From: UBA6136 sp964386975
GTDB lineage: Bacteria; Pseudomonadota; Gammaproteobacteria; Methylococcales; Methylococcaceae
Length of the DNA: 64,000 nt
Direction: 5' to 3'
Assembly: GCA_964386975.1 (NCBI GenBank)
Contig: CAYLUS010000005.1
Coordinates: forward strand, 10,033 to 74,032
Part shown: piece by piece, positions 1 to 8,167 of the stretch
Layout of the letters: the number at the start of each line of letters is the position of its first letter
Numbering within the stretch: the stretch's first letter is position 1
Translations under genes and position numbers: made by a program
The notes under the pieces: generated by a model
Seen by the model: only the letters and a program-made list of their open reading frames with translations
What the model was told of the DNA's origin: nothing
The model's database searches: none

Positions 1-1183
1 CAATGATTTCGACCACGCGCACGCTGGTCACCGAAAGCGTCCGGGCCAGATCCTTGGCAAGCCCGCTGATTCGACTGACCTTGACGCCCGGAGCCGGCTG
101 CACCTCGAAGCGGGTAATCACCGGCCCCGGATGGACTTCCATGACCTGGACCTCAACACCGAAATCATCAAGGATGGCTTCCAGCTGACGCGACATCGCT
201 TCGAGCTGGGCATGGGTATAGCCGCGAACCCGAGGGGCCTGATCATTGAGGAGTTCCAGTGTCGGTAGTTGCCCGAGCCTGATCTCGGCGGGGGCCGAAG
301 GCGTGTTGGCCTTTCGCGGCGCGAAGCGAATGACCTCTGGCTCCTCGGCAGGAGCGGATGTGATGAGGGGGCCTGCGACCGGTGCCGCGGCAGGCTCGAT
401 GTCGGCTTTTGCCTTGCCTCGAAGGCCCTGCCGCGCGCGGCTCTCGGAAACCGGTGCCGCCGATTCTTTCTGGGGTACAAAGGGTCGTGCATCGGTGAAC
501 TCCATCGGCGCGTCCTCCTCCTCGATGGACGGCATTCTCAAGCGTTTGGCCTTGACCCAGATGGCCAGCTGATTGATTTTCTCGAGTAGACCCAGTCCGA
601 GTCGCCCAACCGCATCCAATACCCAGAACCAGGACACCCCGGTACACAGGGAAATCCCGCCGAGGAGCAGGGTGATCAGGAGGATCGTCATTCCGGTGCT
701 GCCAAAGCCAACGAAAAAGCCCTCGGAGATTTCCTGCCCAAGCAGGCCGCCATAACCTTCGGGCAGAATCAGGCGCGGACGCACCATGAAGCGTTCGGTG
801 ATGGCCGTTGCGGCAAGCACTGACAGGATAAAACCGGCCCAACGCAACAGCCGATCCAGGGGCGGACCCTGAAGGGCAGGTGGGTTTTTGAAGATCACAT
901 ATCCATAAATCGCCAGCGCGAACGGAAAGCTGTAGGCGGTCACGCCAAAGAGCGATAGCAGGAGATCCGAAAGCCAGGCACCAAACTGGCCGGCGGCATT
1001 AGCGGCAAATGCACGCGAACCGGGATGACTCCAGCCTGGATCCTCGAGTTGATGGCTGACCAGGGCCAGAAGAACAAACAGGGAGACCGCCAGATAAACC
1101 AGAAACATGGTCTCGCGGACGATGCGCAGTACGGCTGCGCCCAACTCCCGATTGAAGGCCAATCGCTTCAAAAAGTGCTGCAA
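1..1183 (-). CDS. ftsK: DNA translocase FtsK, N-terminal part (runs off the left edge)
   Basis: The open frame continues past base 1, so only about 394 N-terminal residues are visible. FtsK sits at the division septum and pumps chromosome termini, activating XerCD at dif. Several hydrophobic membrane segments start at about residue 26 (LVYLAVSLFVLLALV) and a DPGW motif follows the first, as in FtsK membrane domains. Next comes a Pro/Ala-rich linker, then the start of the alpha motor region (VRGYTHAQLEAMSRQLE; GLAKDLARTLSV). The ATPase is outside the window. I place the start at the TTG at 1183 because the preceding in-frame stop is close and the family has a charged cytoplasmic lead; an ATG at 1108 would cut into that lead. 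It is divergent from trxB, a common Gammaproteobacterial neighbour. Confidence 0.87.
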   Translation of the reverse strand, partial: MQHFLKRLAFNRELGAAVLRIVRETMFLVYLAVSLFVLLALVSHQLEDPGWSHPGSRAFAANAAGQFGAWLSDLLLSLFGVTAYSFPFALAIYGYVIFKNPPALQGPPLDRLLRWAGFILSVLAATAITERFMVRPRLILPEGYGGLLGQEISEGFFVGFGSTGMTILLITLLLGGISLCTGVSWFWVLDAVGRLGLGLLEKINQLAIWVKAKRLRMPSIEEEDAPMEFTDARPFVPQKESAAPVSESRARQGLRGKAKADIEPAAAPVAGPLITSAPAEEPEVIRFAPRKANTPSAPAEIRLGQLPTLELLNDQAPRVRGYTHAQLEAMSRQLEAILDDFGVEVQVMEVHPGPVITRFEVQPAPGVKVSRISGLAKDLARTLSVTSVRVVEII

Positions 1184-1713
1184 GAACCCCCCATTGTTCC
1201 GTACCGAGCGTGTCTTTTTTTATCCAAAGGTTGAGATGCGTGTCGTCGTGCCTTTGGACTCGGGTGATTATTTTGCCCGAGCCGGGCGCTTTGGTCATGT
1301 TTAATCGCAGCTGGCGTGTTTGATTAAGGACCATCACCGGCAATTGCAGCACCGCGCGAGAGCCCCCTTACTGAGACGGTACGGAACGCTATTGCCAGTT
1401 CGCTGGCGGGAACCTCTGGATACAACCGTACCTCTGATCGTGAAGGACCTGGCGATACTACAGGTGCTATCTATCGCCTGAGTAGCGTCTCGCCCCCTGC
1501 TTCATCTGACGCTCCAGAGGCGTTTTTGCCAGTGCCCAAGGGCGATGGGCATCGAGCGACAATCCGGGCGGTTGGTGGGGCTGGATGCGGTGGCGATCCG
1601 GAGCGCCTGGATCTCGCGCTTCAGCGTCGGACAGACAGCCGCATGCGAGTTCCCGCGCAATTTGTTTTATGATCACACCCACACTCTGACACCCTGCATG
1701 GAGAATGCATGCC
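1184..1713. other. ftsK-trxB divergent intergenic region
   Basis: About 530 bases lie between two divergent genes. No frame here reads like a protein. A small perfect hairpin with a TTCG tetraloop lies at 1394-1407 (GCCAG, loop TTCG, CTGGC). The region must hold the promoters of both genes, but I could not pick convincing -35/-10 pairs. Confidence 0.4.
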
Positions 1714-2667
1714 ATGACGAATTCCCGCCACTCTCGCTTGATCATTCTGGGTTCTGGCCCGGCTGGCTATACGGCTGCCGTCTATGCCGCGCGCGCCAAT
1801 CTTCGCCCCTTGCTCGTGACTGGCCTGCAAATGGGCGGTCAGCTGACCACCACCACCGAAGTGGATAACTGGCCAGGGGATGCCGAGGGAGTCCAGGGTC
1901 CGGATCTGATGGAGCGGATGCGCAAGCATGCAGAACGCTTTGAAACCGAAATCGTCTTTGACCATATTCATACGGCCGATCTCTCGAAGAGGCCATTTCA
2001 ACTGACCGGGGATTCTGGCAGCTACAGCTGCGATGCATTGGTCATCGCCACTGGTGCCTCGGCGCGATATCTTGGTCTCCCCTCTGAGGAAGCCTTTCAG
2101 GGACGCGGGGTTTCCGCCTGCGCTACCTGTGATGGTTTTTTCTACCGTGGCAAACGCGTGGCGGTGATCGGGGGCGGCAACACGGCGGTGGAGGAGGCGT
2201 TGTATCTTTCCAATATCGCTTCCCATGTGACCGTCGTGCATCGCCGTGACCGCTTCCGCTCGGAAAAGATCCTGGCAGATAAATTGCTCAAGAAAGCCCA
2301 GGAGAGCAATGTCTCGATTGAATGGAATCACACGCTGGATGAGGTCCTCGGCGATGCAGCCGGGGTGAATGGCATGCGTATTAAGGACGTCAACACAGGC
2401 ACCACCCGCGATCTGGCGCTCGATGGCGTCTTCATTGCTATTGGCCACAGCCCCAATACCCAGCTGTTCGAGGGACAACTGGAGATGCGGGGGGGATACC
2501 TGATCGTCAAGGGTGGTCTTGAAGGCGGTGCTACCAGCACTAGCATTCCCGGCGTCTTTGCGGCGGGTGATGTGGCGGATTCGGTCTATCGTCAGGCCAT
2601 TACCTCGGCAGGCTCCGGCTGCATGGCGGCACTGGATGCCGACAAGTTCCTCGAATCGCAGAGCTGA
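1714..2667 (+). CDS. trxB: Thioredoxin-disulfide reductase
   Basis: FAD/NADPH enzyme of about 317 residues (E. coli TrxB is of similar length) that reduces thioredoxin in the cytoplasm. An N-terminal FAD-binding GSGPAGYTAAVYAARA motif is followed by the redox-active CATC pair within ACATCDGFFYRG, the NADPH-binding GGGNTAVEEAL motif, and a C-terminal FAD segment (VFAAGDVADSVYRQAITSAG). I chose the ATG at 1714 because a GGAGA Shine-Dalgarno sequence ends at 1704, nine bases upstream; an in-frame ATG at 1705 sits on top of that site. It stands alone: the next gene, rpsF, has its own promoter. All key motifs are intact. Confidence 0.97.
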   Translation: MTNSRHSRLIILGSGPAGYTAAVYAARANLRPLLVTGLQMGGQLTTTTEVDNWPGDAEGVQGPDLMERMRKHAERFETEIVFDHIHTADLSKRPFQLTGDSGSYSCDALVIATGASARYLGLPSEEAFQGRGVSACATCDGFFYRGKRVAVIGGGNTAVEEALYLSNIASHVTVVHRRDRFRSEKILADKLLKKAQESNVSIEWNHTLDEVLGDAAGVNGMRIKDVNTGTTRDLALDGVFIAIGHSPNTQLFEGQLEMRGGYLIVKGGLEGGATSTSIPGVFAAGDVADSVYRQAITSAGSGCMAALDADKFLESQS

Positions 2668-2692
2668 CCTTTGAGGAAAGAGGGCATGAGGC

Positions 2693-2721
2693 TTGTTTTG
2701 CTTCCGATAAGTCTCTAGAAT
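2693..2721 (+). promoter_or_regulatory. Probable sigma70 promoter of the rpsF operon
   Basis: TTGTTT (2693-2698) and TAGAAT (2716-2721) are separated by 17 bases, close to sigma70 consensus, and lie about 90 bases before rpsF. This would give a leader RNA long enough to carry a regulatory structure. Confidence 0.55.
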
Positions 2722-2736
2722 CCGAGGGTTTAACCG

Positions 2737-2754
2737 TCGCCCTTTGCGGGGCGA
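2737..2754 (+). promoter_or_regulatory. Hairpin in the rpsF leader, candidate S6:S18 autoregulatory element
   Basis: A perfect 6-bp stem (TCGCCC with GGGCGA, loop TTTGCG) lies in the untranslated leader of rpsF, downstream of the predicted promoter. Many bacterial rpsF leaders contain an RNA element bound by the S6:S18 complex. I see a hairpin in the right place but have not matched the consensus loop, so the assignment is inference. Confidence 0.3.
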
Positions 2755-2808
2755 TCCTCCTTGCTGCACCGATTGTTCGGGTAGCTTTTCCATCCATAGG
2801 GAGCATTC

Positions 2809-3207
2809 ATGCGACATTATGAAATCATCTTCATGGTTCACCCTGACCAAAGCGCTCAGGTTCCGGCCATGGTCGAACGTTATCGTGCATTGATCGAAAC
2901 GGCCGCGGGCGCCGTTCATCGCCTTGAGGACTGGGGCCGCCGTCAGCTGGCTTACCCAATCAACAAGATTCACAAGGCGCATTATGTGCTGATGAACATC
3001 CAGTGCGATCAGGCCACGCTTGAGGAACTGGAAAGCGGTTTTCGTTTCAATGATGCGGTTTTGCGCAGCCTCACGATCCGCAAGGACTTGGCAGTGACCG
3101 AACCGTCTCCGATGGCCCGCAAGGAAAGTCAGGAGTCCCATTCGATCCGTGATGACGACAGTGATGAGGCCGGTTCTGCCGGTTCTACGGGTTCTGCAGA
3201 CGAATAA
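2809..3207 (+). CDS. rpsF: 30S ribosomal protein S6
   Basis: 132 residues. The N-terminus MRHYEIIFMVHPDQ and the WGRRQLAYPINKIHKAHYVLM block are diagnostic of S6, which binds 16S rRNA as a heterodimer with S18. A GGGAG Shine-Dalgarno sequence sits before the ATG. The C-terminal tail is acidic and ends in a short Gly-Ser-Ala/Thr repeat (GSAGSTGSADE) encoded by near-identical GGTTCT units. Acidic tails occur in other S6 proteins, where E. coli S6 is modified by glutamate addition through RimK, but this tail ends differently. First gene of rpsF-rpsR-DUF2232-rplI. Confidence 0.97.
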   Translation: MRHYEIIFMVHPDQSAQVPAMVERYRALIETAAGAVHRLEDWGRRQLAYPINKIHKAHYVLMNIQCDQATLEELESGFRFNDAVLRSLTIRKDLAVTEPSPMARKESQESHSIRDDDSDEAGSAGSTGSADE

Positions 3208-3258
3208 GCCCCATCCCGCATCTTCATCACCACGTTACCGAATTCAGTGAGGTTCTAA

Positions 3259-3483
3259 ATGTCACGTCAGTTCAAGCGCAAGAAATTCAACCGGCTTTCC
3301 GCGGAAGGCCAGACCATTGACTACAAGGATCTGGATACCCTCCAGGAATATTTGTCAGAGACCGGCAAGATCGTTCCGAGCCGGATTACCGGCACCAAGG
3401 TCAAGCATCAGCGCGAGCTGGCCATCGCCATCAAGCGGGCTCGCTTCCTGGCGCTGTTGCCGTTCTGCGATAGCCACGAATAA
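3259..3483 (+). CDS. rpsR: 30S ribosomal protein S18
   Basis: 74 residues, the usual S18 length, with the signature segments FKRKKFNRLSAEG, DYKDLDTLQEYLSETGKI and PSRITGTKVKHQRELAIAIK. It packs against S6 on the platform of the small subunit. A GAGG Shine-Dalgarno sequence precedes the ATG with normal spacing. It lies 51 bases after rpsF and is co-transcribed with it; pairing S6 and S18 in one unit fits their assembly as a heterodimer. Confidence 0.97.
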   Translation: MSRQFKRKKFNRLSAEGQTIDYKDLDTLQEYLSETGKIVPSRITGTKVKHQRELAIAIKRARFLALLPFCDSHE

Positions 3484-3516
3484 ACCAAGACGCATTCACT
3501 GGATCAGAAGCGATCA

Positions 3517-4428
3517 ATGAGCGCATTGGCTGGATTCATCATGAGAGGCCGGTCATCGGCGATTCTGGTGATCTCCGCGTTGACCATCCTGTCATGGCTG
3601 GTCTCCGTGGCGAGCCTTCTCGCGGCGGCAGCCCTGGCGTTACCGACCTTGAGGCGAGGCGCAAGAGAGGGGGCCTTGCTGCTTGCAGGGGCGCTGCCGG
3701 TGGTTGCATTGGCGGGCCAGCTGATCATGGGAAACGCCGTTCAGGCGGCGGGCTTCTCCCTGATCACATGGATTCCGGTATTTCTGATCGCCCTCGTTCT
3801 GAGGGAGTCTCAAAGTCTGGCGGTAGCCATCCTGGCTGCCATCGGTATTGGACTTCTGGTGGTGATCGGATTCTTCGCCGTGGTCGATGATCCCGCGACC
3901 TTCTGGAGTGCACAGATCCAGACGGCCCTTCGGCCGATTCTCGAACAGCAGACCACCGGTGATGGCCAGGCACTCGTCACTCAGACGCTGGCCAGCTTTT
4001 CGCGGTATGCGACAGGCGCGATCTCGGCAGGGTCTGTGATCTCGGTCCTCATGAGTCTACTGATCGCCCGCTGGTGGCAATCCAGCCTCTTCAATCCGGG
4101 AGGATTTGGTGCCGAGTTTCGTGCGCTGCGTCTGCCCTCGATTGTGGGGGGATTCTTCATCGCCGTTGTCTTGGTGGTGAGTATCGCTGGGGGTGAGGTC
4201 GGCATTTTTGCCGCCAATCTCCTCCTGCCTGCCTTCATGGGACTCTTGCTTCAGGGCTTCTCGGTCGTCCACGCTCTGAGTCATGAGCGGTCCAGCGGAA
4301 AGTTTTGGTTAACGGGCCTTTACATAGGAATCATGTTTTTCGCACCGCTGTTTATCGTGGTTGCGCTCATGGGTCTTACCGACCCCTGGCTGAACTGGCG
4401 GATGCGGTTTAAAGGTTCCAGCACCTGA
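3517..4428 (+). CDS. DUF2232 family polytopic membrane protein
   Basis: 303 residues, strongly hydrophobic throughout with about eight membrane-spanning stretches, for example VISALTILSWLVSVASLLAAAALAL and FFIAVVLVVSIAGGEVGIFA. The opening ALAGFIMRGR and its position between rpsR and rplI match the DUF2232 proteins found at this place in many Gammaproteobacteria. Its function is unknown, and I infer only an inner-membrane location. No clear Shine-Dalgarno sequence precedes the ATG at 3517; an in-frame ATG at 3541 would remove the conserved lead. Translation may be coupled to rpsR, 33 bases upstream. Confidence 0.8.
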   Translation: MSALAGFIMRGRSSAILVISALTILSWLVSVASLLAAAALALPTLRRGAREGALLLAGALPVVALAGQLIMGNAVQAAGFSLITWIPVFLIALVLRESQSLAVAILAAIGIGLLVVIGFFAVVDDPATFWSAQIQTALRPILEQQTTGDGQALVTQTLASFSRYATGAISAGSVISVLMSLLIARWWQSSLFNPGGFGAEFRALRLPSIVGGFFIAVVLVVSIAGGEVGIFAANLLLPAFMGLLLQGFSVVHALSHERSSGKFWLTGLYIGIMFFAPLFIVVALMGLTDPWLNWRMRFKGSST

Positions 4429-4461
4429 TCTCTCTACAAAATTCATTTCTGAGGCACACAA

Positions 4462-4908
4462 ATGGAAATCATTCTTCTTGAAAAAATCCCGAATCTGGGT
4501 GGGCTGGGCGATAAAGTCAGCGTCAAGCCGGGCTATGGCCGCAATTACCTGATTCCGCAGGGAAAAGCCGTGGCCGCCACGGCTGAAAAGATCGCACAAT
4601 TCGAACAGCGCCGCGCTGAACTCGAAAAGAAGGCTGCAGAGGCGCTTTCAGCCGCTGAGGTCCGCGCCGAGGCGATCGCCAAACTGGTGGTCAGCATCGC
4701 GCATAAGGCCGGTGAGGAAGGCCGCCTTTATGGTTCAATCGGTACCCGCGACATCGCCGATGCGGTCAGCCAGCAGGGCGTGGCCGTTGAAAAGCACGAA
4801 GTACGCCTGCCCACGGGCGCCATTCGCAACATCGGTGACTATGAAGTCGCCATCCAGGTGCATGGCGATGTCGTCGCTCAGCTGCAGCTGAAGGTTGTTC
4901 CCGAGTAA
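4462..4908 (+). CDS. rplI: 50S ribosomal protein L9
   Basis: 148 residues, the normal length. The N-terminal rRNA-binding domain is clear (MEIILLEKIPNLGGLGDKVS, then KPGYGRNYLIPQGKA), followed by the long connecting helix (EKIAQFEQRRAELEKKAAEA) and the C-terminal domain (GSIGTRDIADAV, HEVRLPTGAIRNIGDYEV). L9 sits at the base of the L1 stalk and helps maintain reading frame. A GAGG Shine-Dalgarno sequence lies upstream. Last ribosomal gene of the operon; a hairpin follows at 4923-4942. Confidence 0.97.
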   Translation: MEIILLEKIPNLGGLGDKVSVKPGYGRNYLIPQGKAVAATAEKIAQFEQRRAELEKKAAEALSAAEVRAEAIAKLVVSIAHKAGEEGRLYGSIGTRDIADAVSQQGVAVEKHEVRLPTGAIRNIGDYEVAIQVHGDVVAQLQLKVVPE

Positions 4909-4922
4909 GGAATTACCCCCGC

Positions 4923-4942
4923 GGCATGGCTTTGGCCGTGCC
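4923..4942 (+). terminator. Hairpin after rplI (weak terminator candidate)
   Basis: An 8-bp stem with one G-T wobble (GGCATGGC, loop TTTG, GCCGTGCC) lies between rplI and waaA. There is no following T-run, so it may be a transcript end-protecting or partial-termination structure rather than a full intrinsic terminator. Confidence 0.35.
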
Positions 4943-4959
4943 AACCAAAGGCACCGGGC

Positions 4960-6234
4960 ATGAGACATCTCTACACTGGATTGTTTTATGCCCTGGTGCC
5001 TTTTTTGTATCTTCGACTGCTGATCAAAGGACGCAAGCAACCCGGTTATCTGCAACGGATCAGTGAACGGTTTGGCTATTATGCCAAGGCATCCCTCTCT
5101 CCCTCGATCCGCCCCCTATGGATTCATGCCGTTTCGGTTGGGGAGTGCGAGGCCGTGTTTCCACTAGTGAAGCGGTTGCTCAGCCATGCGGATTGCCCGC
5201 CACTGTTGATGACCTGTACGACCCCGACCGGTTCGCAGCGCATCCAGGAAGTCCTGGGCTCCAGGGTTTTGCATGTCTACCTTCCCTACGATCTGCCGGT
5301 TGCCGTAGCAGGTTTTCTAAGACACTTTAACCCCAGGGCCGGCGTCATCGTTGAAACGGAGATTTGGCCGAATCTGTTTTACGGCTGTAAGCAAAAAGAG
5401 ATACCGCTGGCCATTATCAATGGCCGGCTGTCGTTGAATTCACTCAAAGGCTATCAACGACTCGGGCGTGTGATGCATGACATACTCGCGGCGGTTCGCA
5501 TCCTTGCGACCCAGACCCAGGAGGATGCCGATCGCTACCTTGCAGCGGGGGCACCGCCTGAGAGGCTGAGAGTGGCCGGCAACATCAAGTTCGACATCGC
5601 CTTTGATGAAGCCATGGAGGAGGAGGCGCTTCATCTTCGCGCGGCGCTTTTTGGACAGCGGCCGGTCTGGATTGCCGGAAGCACGCATCCTGGGGAGGAG
5701 GCGATCCTTTTGGAGGCGCACCGCGCCATTCGTGTTCAGCATCCTGAAGCGGTTCTCGTCCTGGCACCCCGCCATCCGGAACGGGCTCAGGAAGTGGTTT
5801 CCCTGATCGCTCAGCAGGGCGAGTCTGTCACCTTACGATCGGAGGGGACCTCTCTGAAGGCAACCGATTCTGTCTTTCTGATCGATGGGGTTGGCGAACT
5901 CAAGCGCTTTTATGGCGCTGCGGATGTGGCCTTTCTTGGCGGAAGTCTGATTCCCCATGGCGGACAGAACCCCTTGGAGGCGCAGATCGCCGGGCGTCCG
6001 GTCCTCTTTGGTCCTTTCATGATGAATTTCAAGTCGATTGCCCGAACAATCCTCGAGGAGCAGACCGGCCGTGAGGTCAGCGATGCCCAGGAACTGGCGA
6101 CACAGGTCCTGATGCTACTGGATCATCCAGCCGATGCCGGCGCCATGGGGGAGCGCGGCCGCGCCTTCGTCAAAGCGAACCAAGGTGCTCTTGACCGGAT
6201 CGAATCCCTGATTACCCGCGATTTGATGGCCTGA
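4960..6234 (+). CDS. waaA: 3-deoxy-D-manno-octulosonic acid (Kdo) transferase
   Basis: 424 residues, the usual WaaA/KdtA length. It transfers Kdo from CMP-Kdo to lipid IVA at the cytoplasmic face of the inner membrane, the first step of LPS core synthesis. An N-terminal hydrophobic anchor (LYTGLFYALVPFLYLRLLI) precedes the domain, and HAVSVGECEAVFPLV carries the conserved glutamate expected to be the base. The donor-site half includes WIAGSTHPGEE, LAPRHPER and GGSLIPHGGQNPLEA, typical GT30 motifs. It shows that the organism makes LPS. It lies 51 bases after rplI; ychF follows 58 bases downstream on the same strand. Confidence 0.95.
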   Translation: MRHLYTGLFYALVPFLYLRLLIKGRKQPGYLQRISERFGYYAKASLSPSIRPLWIHAVSVGECEAVFPLVKRLLSHADCPPLLMTCTTPTGSQRIQEVLGSRVLHVYLPYDLPVAVAGFLRHFNPRAGVIVETEIWPNLFYGCKQKEIPLAIINGRLSLNSLKGYQRLGRVMHDILAAVRILATQTQEDADRYLAAGAPPERLRVAGNIKFDIAFDEAMEEEALHLRAALFGQRPVWIAGSTHPGEEAILLEAHRAIRVQHPEAVLVLAPRHPERAQEVVSLIAQQGESVTLRSEGTSLKATDSVFLIDGVGELKRFYGAADVAFLGGSLIPHGGQNPLEAQIAGRPVLFGPFMMNFKSIARTILEEQTGREVSDAQELATQVLMLLDHPADAGAMGERGRAFVKANQGALDRIESLITRDLMA

Positions 6235-6292
6235 AGACCACGCTCGCATTCATCCTTCTGAAGACGTACTTTTTACATATATCGGATTACTC

Positions 6293-7384
6293 ATGACGCT
6301 TTACTGTGGCATCGTCGGACTTCCCAACGTCGGCAAATCGACTCTTTTCAATGCACTGACCAAAGCAGCGATCGCCGCTGAGAACTATCCCTTTTGTACC
6401 ATCGATCCCAATGTTGGCGTGGTACCCGTGCCAGATCCCCGCCTTGATGCGCTGGCTGAGATCGTCAAGCCGGAGCGCGTTGTTCCCACCTCAATGGAGT
6501 TTGTCGATATCGCAGGCCTCGTTGCGGGTGCCTCTCAAGGTGAGGGTCTCGGTAACCAGTTTCTGGCGCATATCCGTGAGACCGATGCCATTGCCCACGT
6601 TGTTCGCTGTTTTGAAGATGAGGATGTCATCCATGTAGCCGGCAAAGTGGATCCCTTGTCTGACATCGAAGTGATCAATACCGAACTCAGCCTTGCCGAT
6701 ATGACCAGTGTCGATAAGGCGCTGCAAAAAGCCGTCAAGGCCTCAAAATCCGGCAACAAGGAGGAACTGGCAAAGAAAGATCTCTTCGAGCGGGTCCTGG
6801 CGCATCTGGATACCGGTAAACCGGTCCGCATTCTGCCGATCGAAAACGAGGAAAAAAAATGGCTTCGCGAGCTTCACCTGCTCACGGCAAAGCCAACCAT
6901 GTACATCGCCAATGTCCGCGAGGATGGATTCAAGGACAATCCCTTCCTGGATCGGGTCATGGCTTTTGCTGAGGAGGAGGGCGCCCAGGTGGTTCCTGTT
7001 TGTGCCGCATTCGAAGCGGAAATCGCGCAGCTGGATGAGGGGGACAAGGACGAGTTTCTGGCCGAAATCGGCATGAAAGAACCCGGGCTTAATCGCGTCA
7101 TCCGGGCGGCCTACACGCTCCTGAATCTGGCCACCTATTTCACCGCCGGGGTCAAGGAAGTCCGGGCATGGACCATCCCGGTCGGTGCAACGGCCCCTCA
7201 ATCAGCCGGCGTCATCCACACCGATTTTGAGCGTGGATTCATTCGTGCTGAGGTCATCGCCTTTGAGGATTATGTTCAGCATCGGGGGGAGCAGGGCGCA
7301 AAAGATGCTGGTAAATGGCGACTGGAAGGTAAGGAATATGTCATGCACGATGGTGATGTCGTTCACTTTAGATTTAACGTCTAA
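6293..7384 (+). CDS. ychF: Redox-regulated ribosome-associated ATPase YchF (OLA1/Obg family)
   Basis: 363 residues, the standard YchF length. G1 motif GLPNVGKSTLFNALT, FCTIDPNVGVV switch region, DIAGLVAGASQGEGLGNQFL (G3 with DxAG), and a C-terminal TGS-like domain ending GKEYVMHDGDVVHFRFNV. YchF prefers ATP over GTP and binds ribosomes; it is linked to oxidative-stress response. It is the last intact gene of the left core block. Immediately downstream the sequence turns into mobile-element debris. Confidence 0.97.
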   Translation: MTLYCGIVGLPNVGKSTLFNALTKAAIAAENYPFCTIDPNVGVVPVPDPRLDALAEIVKPERVVPTSMEFVDIAGLVAGASQGEGLGNQFLAHIRETDAIAHVVRCFEDEDVIHVAGKVDPLSDIEVINTELSLADMTSVDKALQKAVKASKSGNKEELAKKDLFERVLAHLDTGKPVRILPIENEEKKWLRELHLLTAKPTMYIANVREDGFKDNPFLDRVMAFAEEEGAQVVPVCAAFEAEIAQLDEGDKDEFLAEIGMKEPGLNRVIRAAYTLLNLATYFTAGVKEVRAWTIPVGATAPQSAGVIHTDFERGFIRAEVIAFEDYVQHRGEQGAKDAGKWRLEGKEYVMHDGDVVHFRFNV

Positions 7385-7400
7385 GCTGTAACCATCGGTT

Positions 7401-7604
7401 TTGGGTGTTCGCGGGTGTTTTTCACCGGACTGGATGGAGCGCCAGCTTGCCTATAGCGAACCGAACTCCGTTCGCCGCACCTACAACCACGCCGACGACC
7501 TGAAAGATCGAGCCAAGATGATGCAGCAATGGGCCGACCTACTGGATCAATGGAAAGGCGGGACACATAAGATCCTTACGATCAAGACTGAAGCCGCCGT
7601 TTAA
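7401..7604 (+). pseudogene. C-terminal remnant of a P4-type tyrosine integrase
   Basis: The 67-codon frame reads SPDWMERQLAYSEPN, then SVRRTYNHADDLKDRAKMMQ and QWADLLDQWKGG. This matches the C-terminal tail of P4-like phage/island integrases, where a segment with ERQLAH, R-x-AYN and R-x-x-MMQ-WADYLD follows the catalytic tyrosine. The catalytic domain is missing, and only about 60 residues remain starting 16 bases after ychF. I read it as the scar of an integrated island whose body has been lost. No tRNA attachment site is visible next to it. Confidence 0.65.
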
Positions 7605-7980
7605 CGCAGTGGTGGCGATTGGTGGATTGGACATGTTGCTGTTTCTTAGAAATCGCAACATATTTGATTGGCCTGTCGTCACCAGCGACATAGGCTGGGG
7701 ACGTGGCGCAAGAATCCATAAAACTCACCATGTCCAGTTGGCGCCCAGACCAACCCTACTGTTGCCGGTTGGGCGAGAAAAGCTATTTATTCATCCCAAG
7801 CTGATGCAATGGCTAACGCGGGACATCAATTCATTTCAGGGATACAAAATGGTATGAACAAGAAGGGGCTCGGCGAACGCGATAGCTGCATTAAGTTCAT
7901 CACTTAAGCCGCTCTGAAATGTGCCTGCCCAAATCCAACGAATCCGGACAAATCTCTCATTCTGCTTCGACGAGAACTGC

Positions 7981-8100
7981 CTAAGCCGCAAGCGGCGCAG
8001 GATTTACACTCTCTCCAAAGACTGCTATGGCAGCACTTGCCGCCGTTTTCAGTATCAACGCCGCATTTAGGTCACGGTCGATGACTCATCCGCAGTCACA
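7981..8100 (-). pseudogene. C-terminal remnant of a TnpB / IS605 OrfB protein
   Basis: On the minus strand the frame reads CDCG, an in-frame TGA, then VIDRDLNAALILKTAA and ends at VNPAPLAA. A Cys-x-Cys-Gly remnant followed by DRDLNAA is the zinc-ribbon and third RuvC motif of TnpB/OrfB proteins from IS200/IS605-type elements. The TGA and a further stop just upstream show it is dead. Nothing else of the element (TnpA, left end) is recognisable. Confidence 0.65.
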
Positions 8101-8167
8101 CTACGGAGACCCGGTAGGTGCCAGGCAACTGGCGGTCCCACCGGGAACATCAGATGAAGATGAGTGA

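Noticed and set aside
1467..1745. 92-codon minus-strand frame upstream of trxB
   Set aside because: It overlaps the trxB ribosome site and start in antisense, and its composition is not protein-like; treated as a shadow.
1621..3141. 506-codon minus-strand frame antisense to trxB and rpsF
   Set aside because: It covers two unmistakable genes in antisense; long antisense frames are common at this GC content.
7609..7857. 82-codon plus-strand frame after the integrase relic
   Set aside because: It starts with GTG without a ribosome site, has no recognisable motif, and lies in a decayed region; I cannot support it as a gene.
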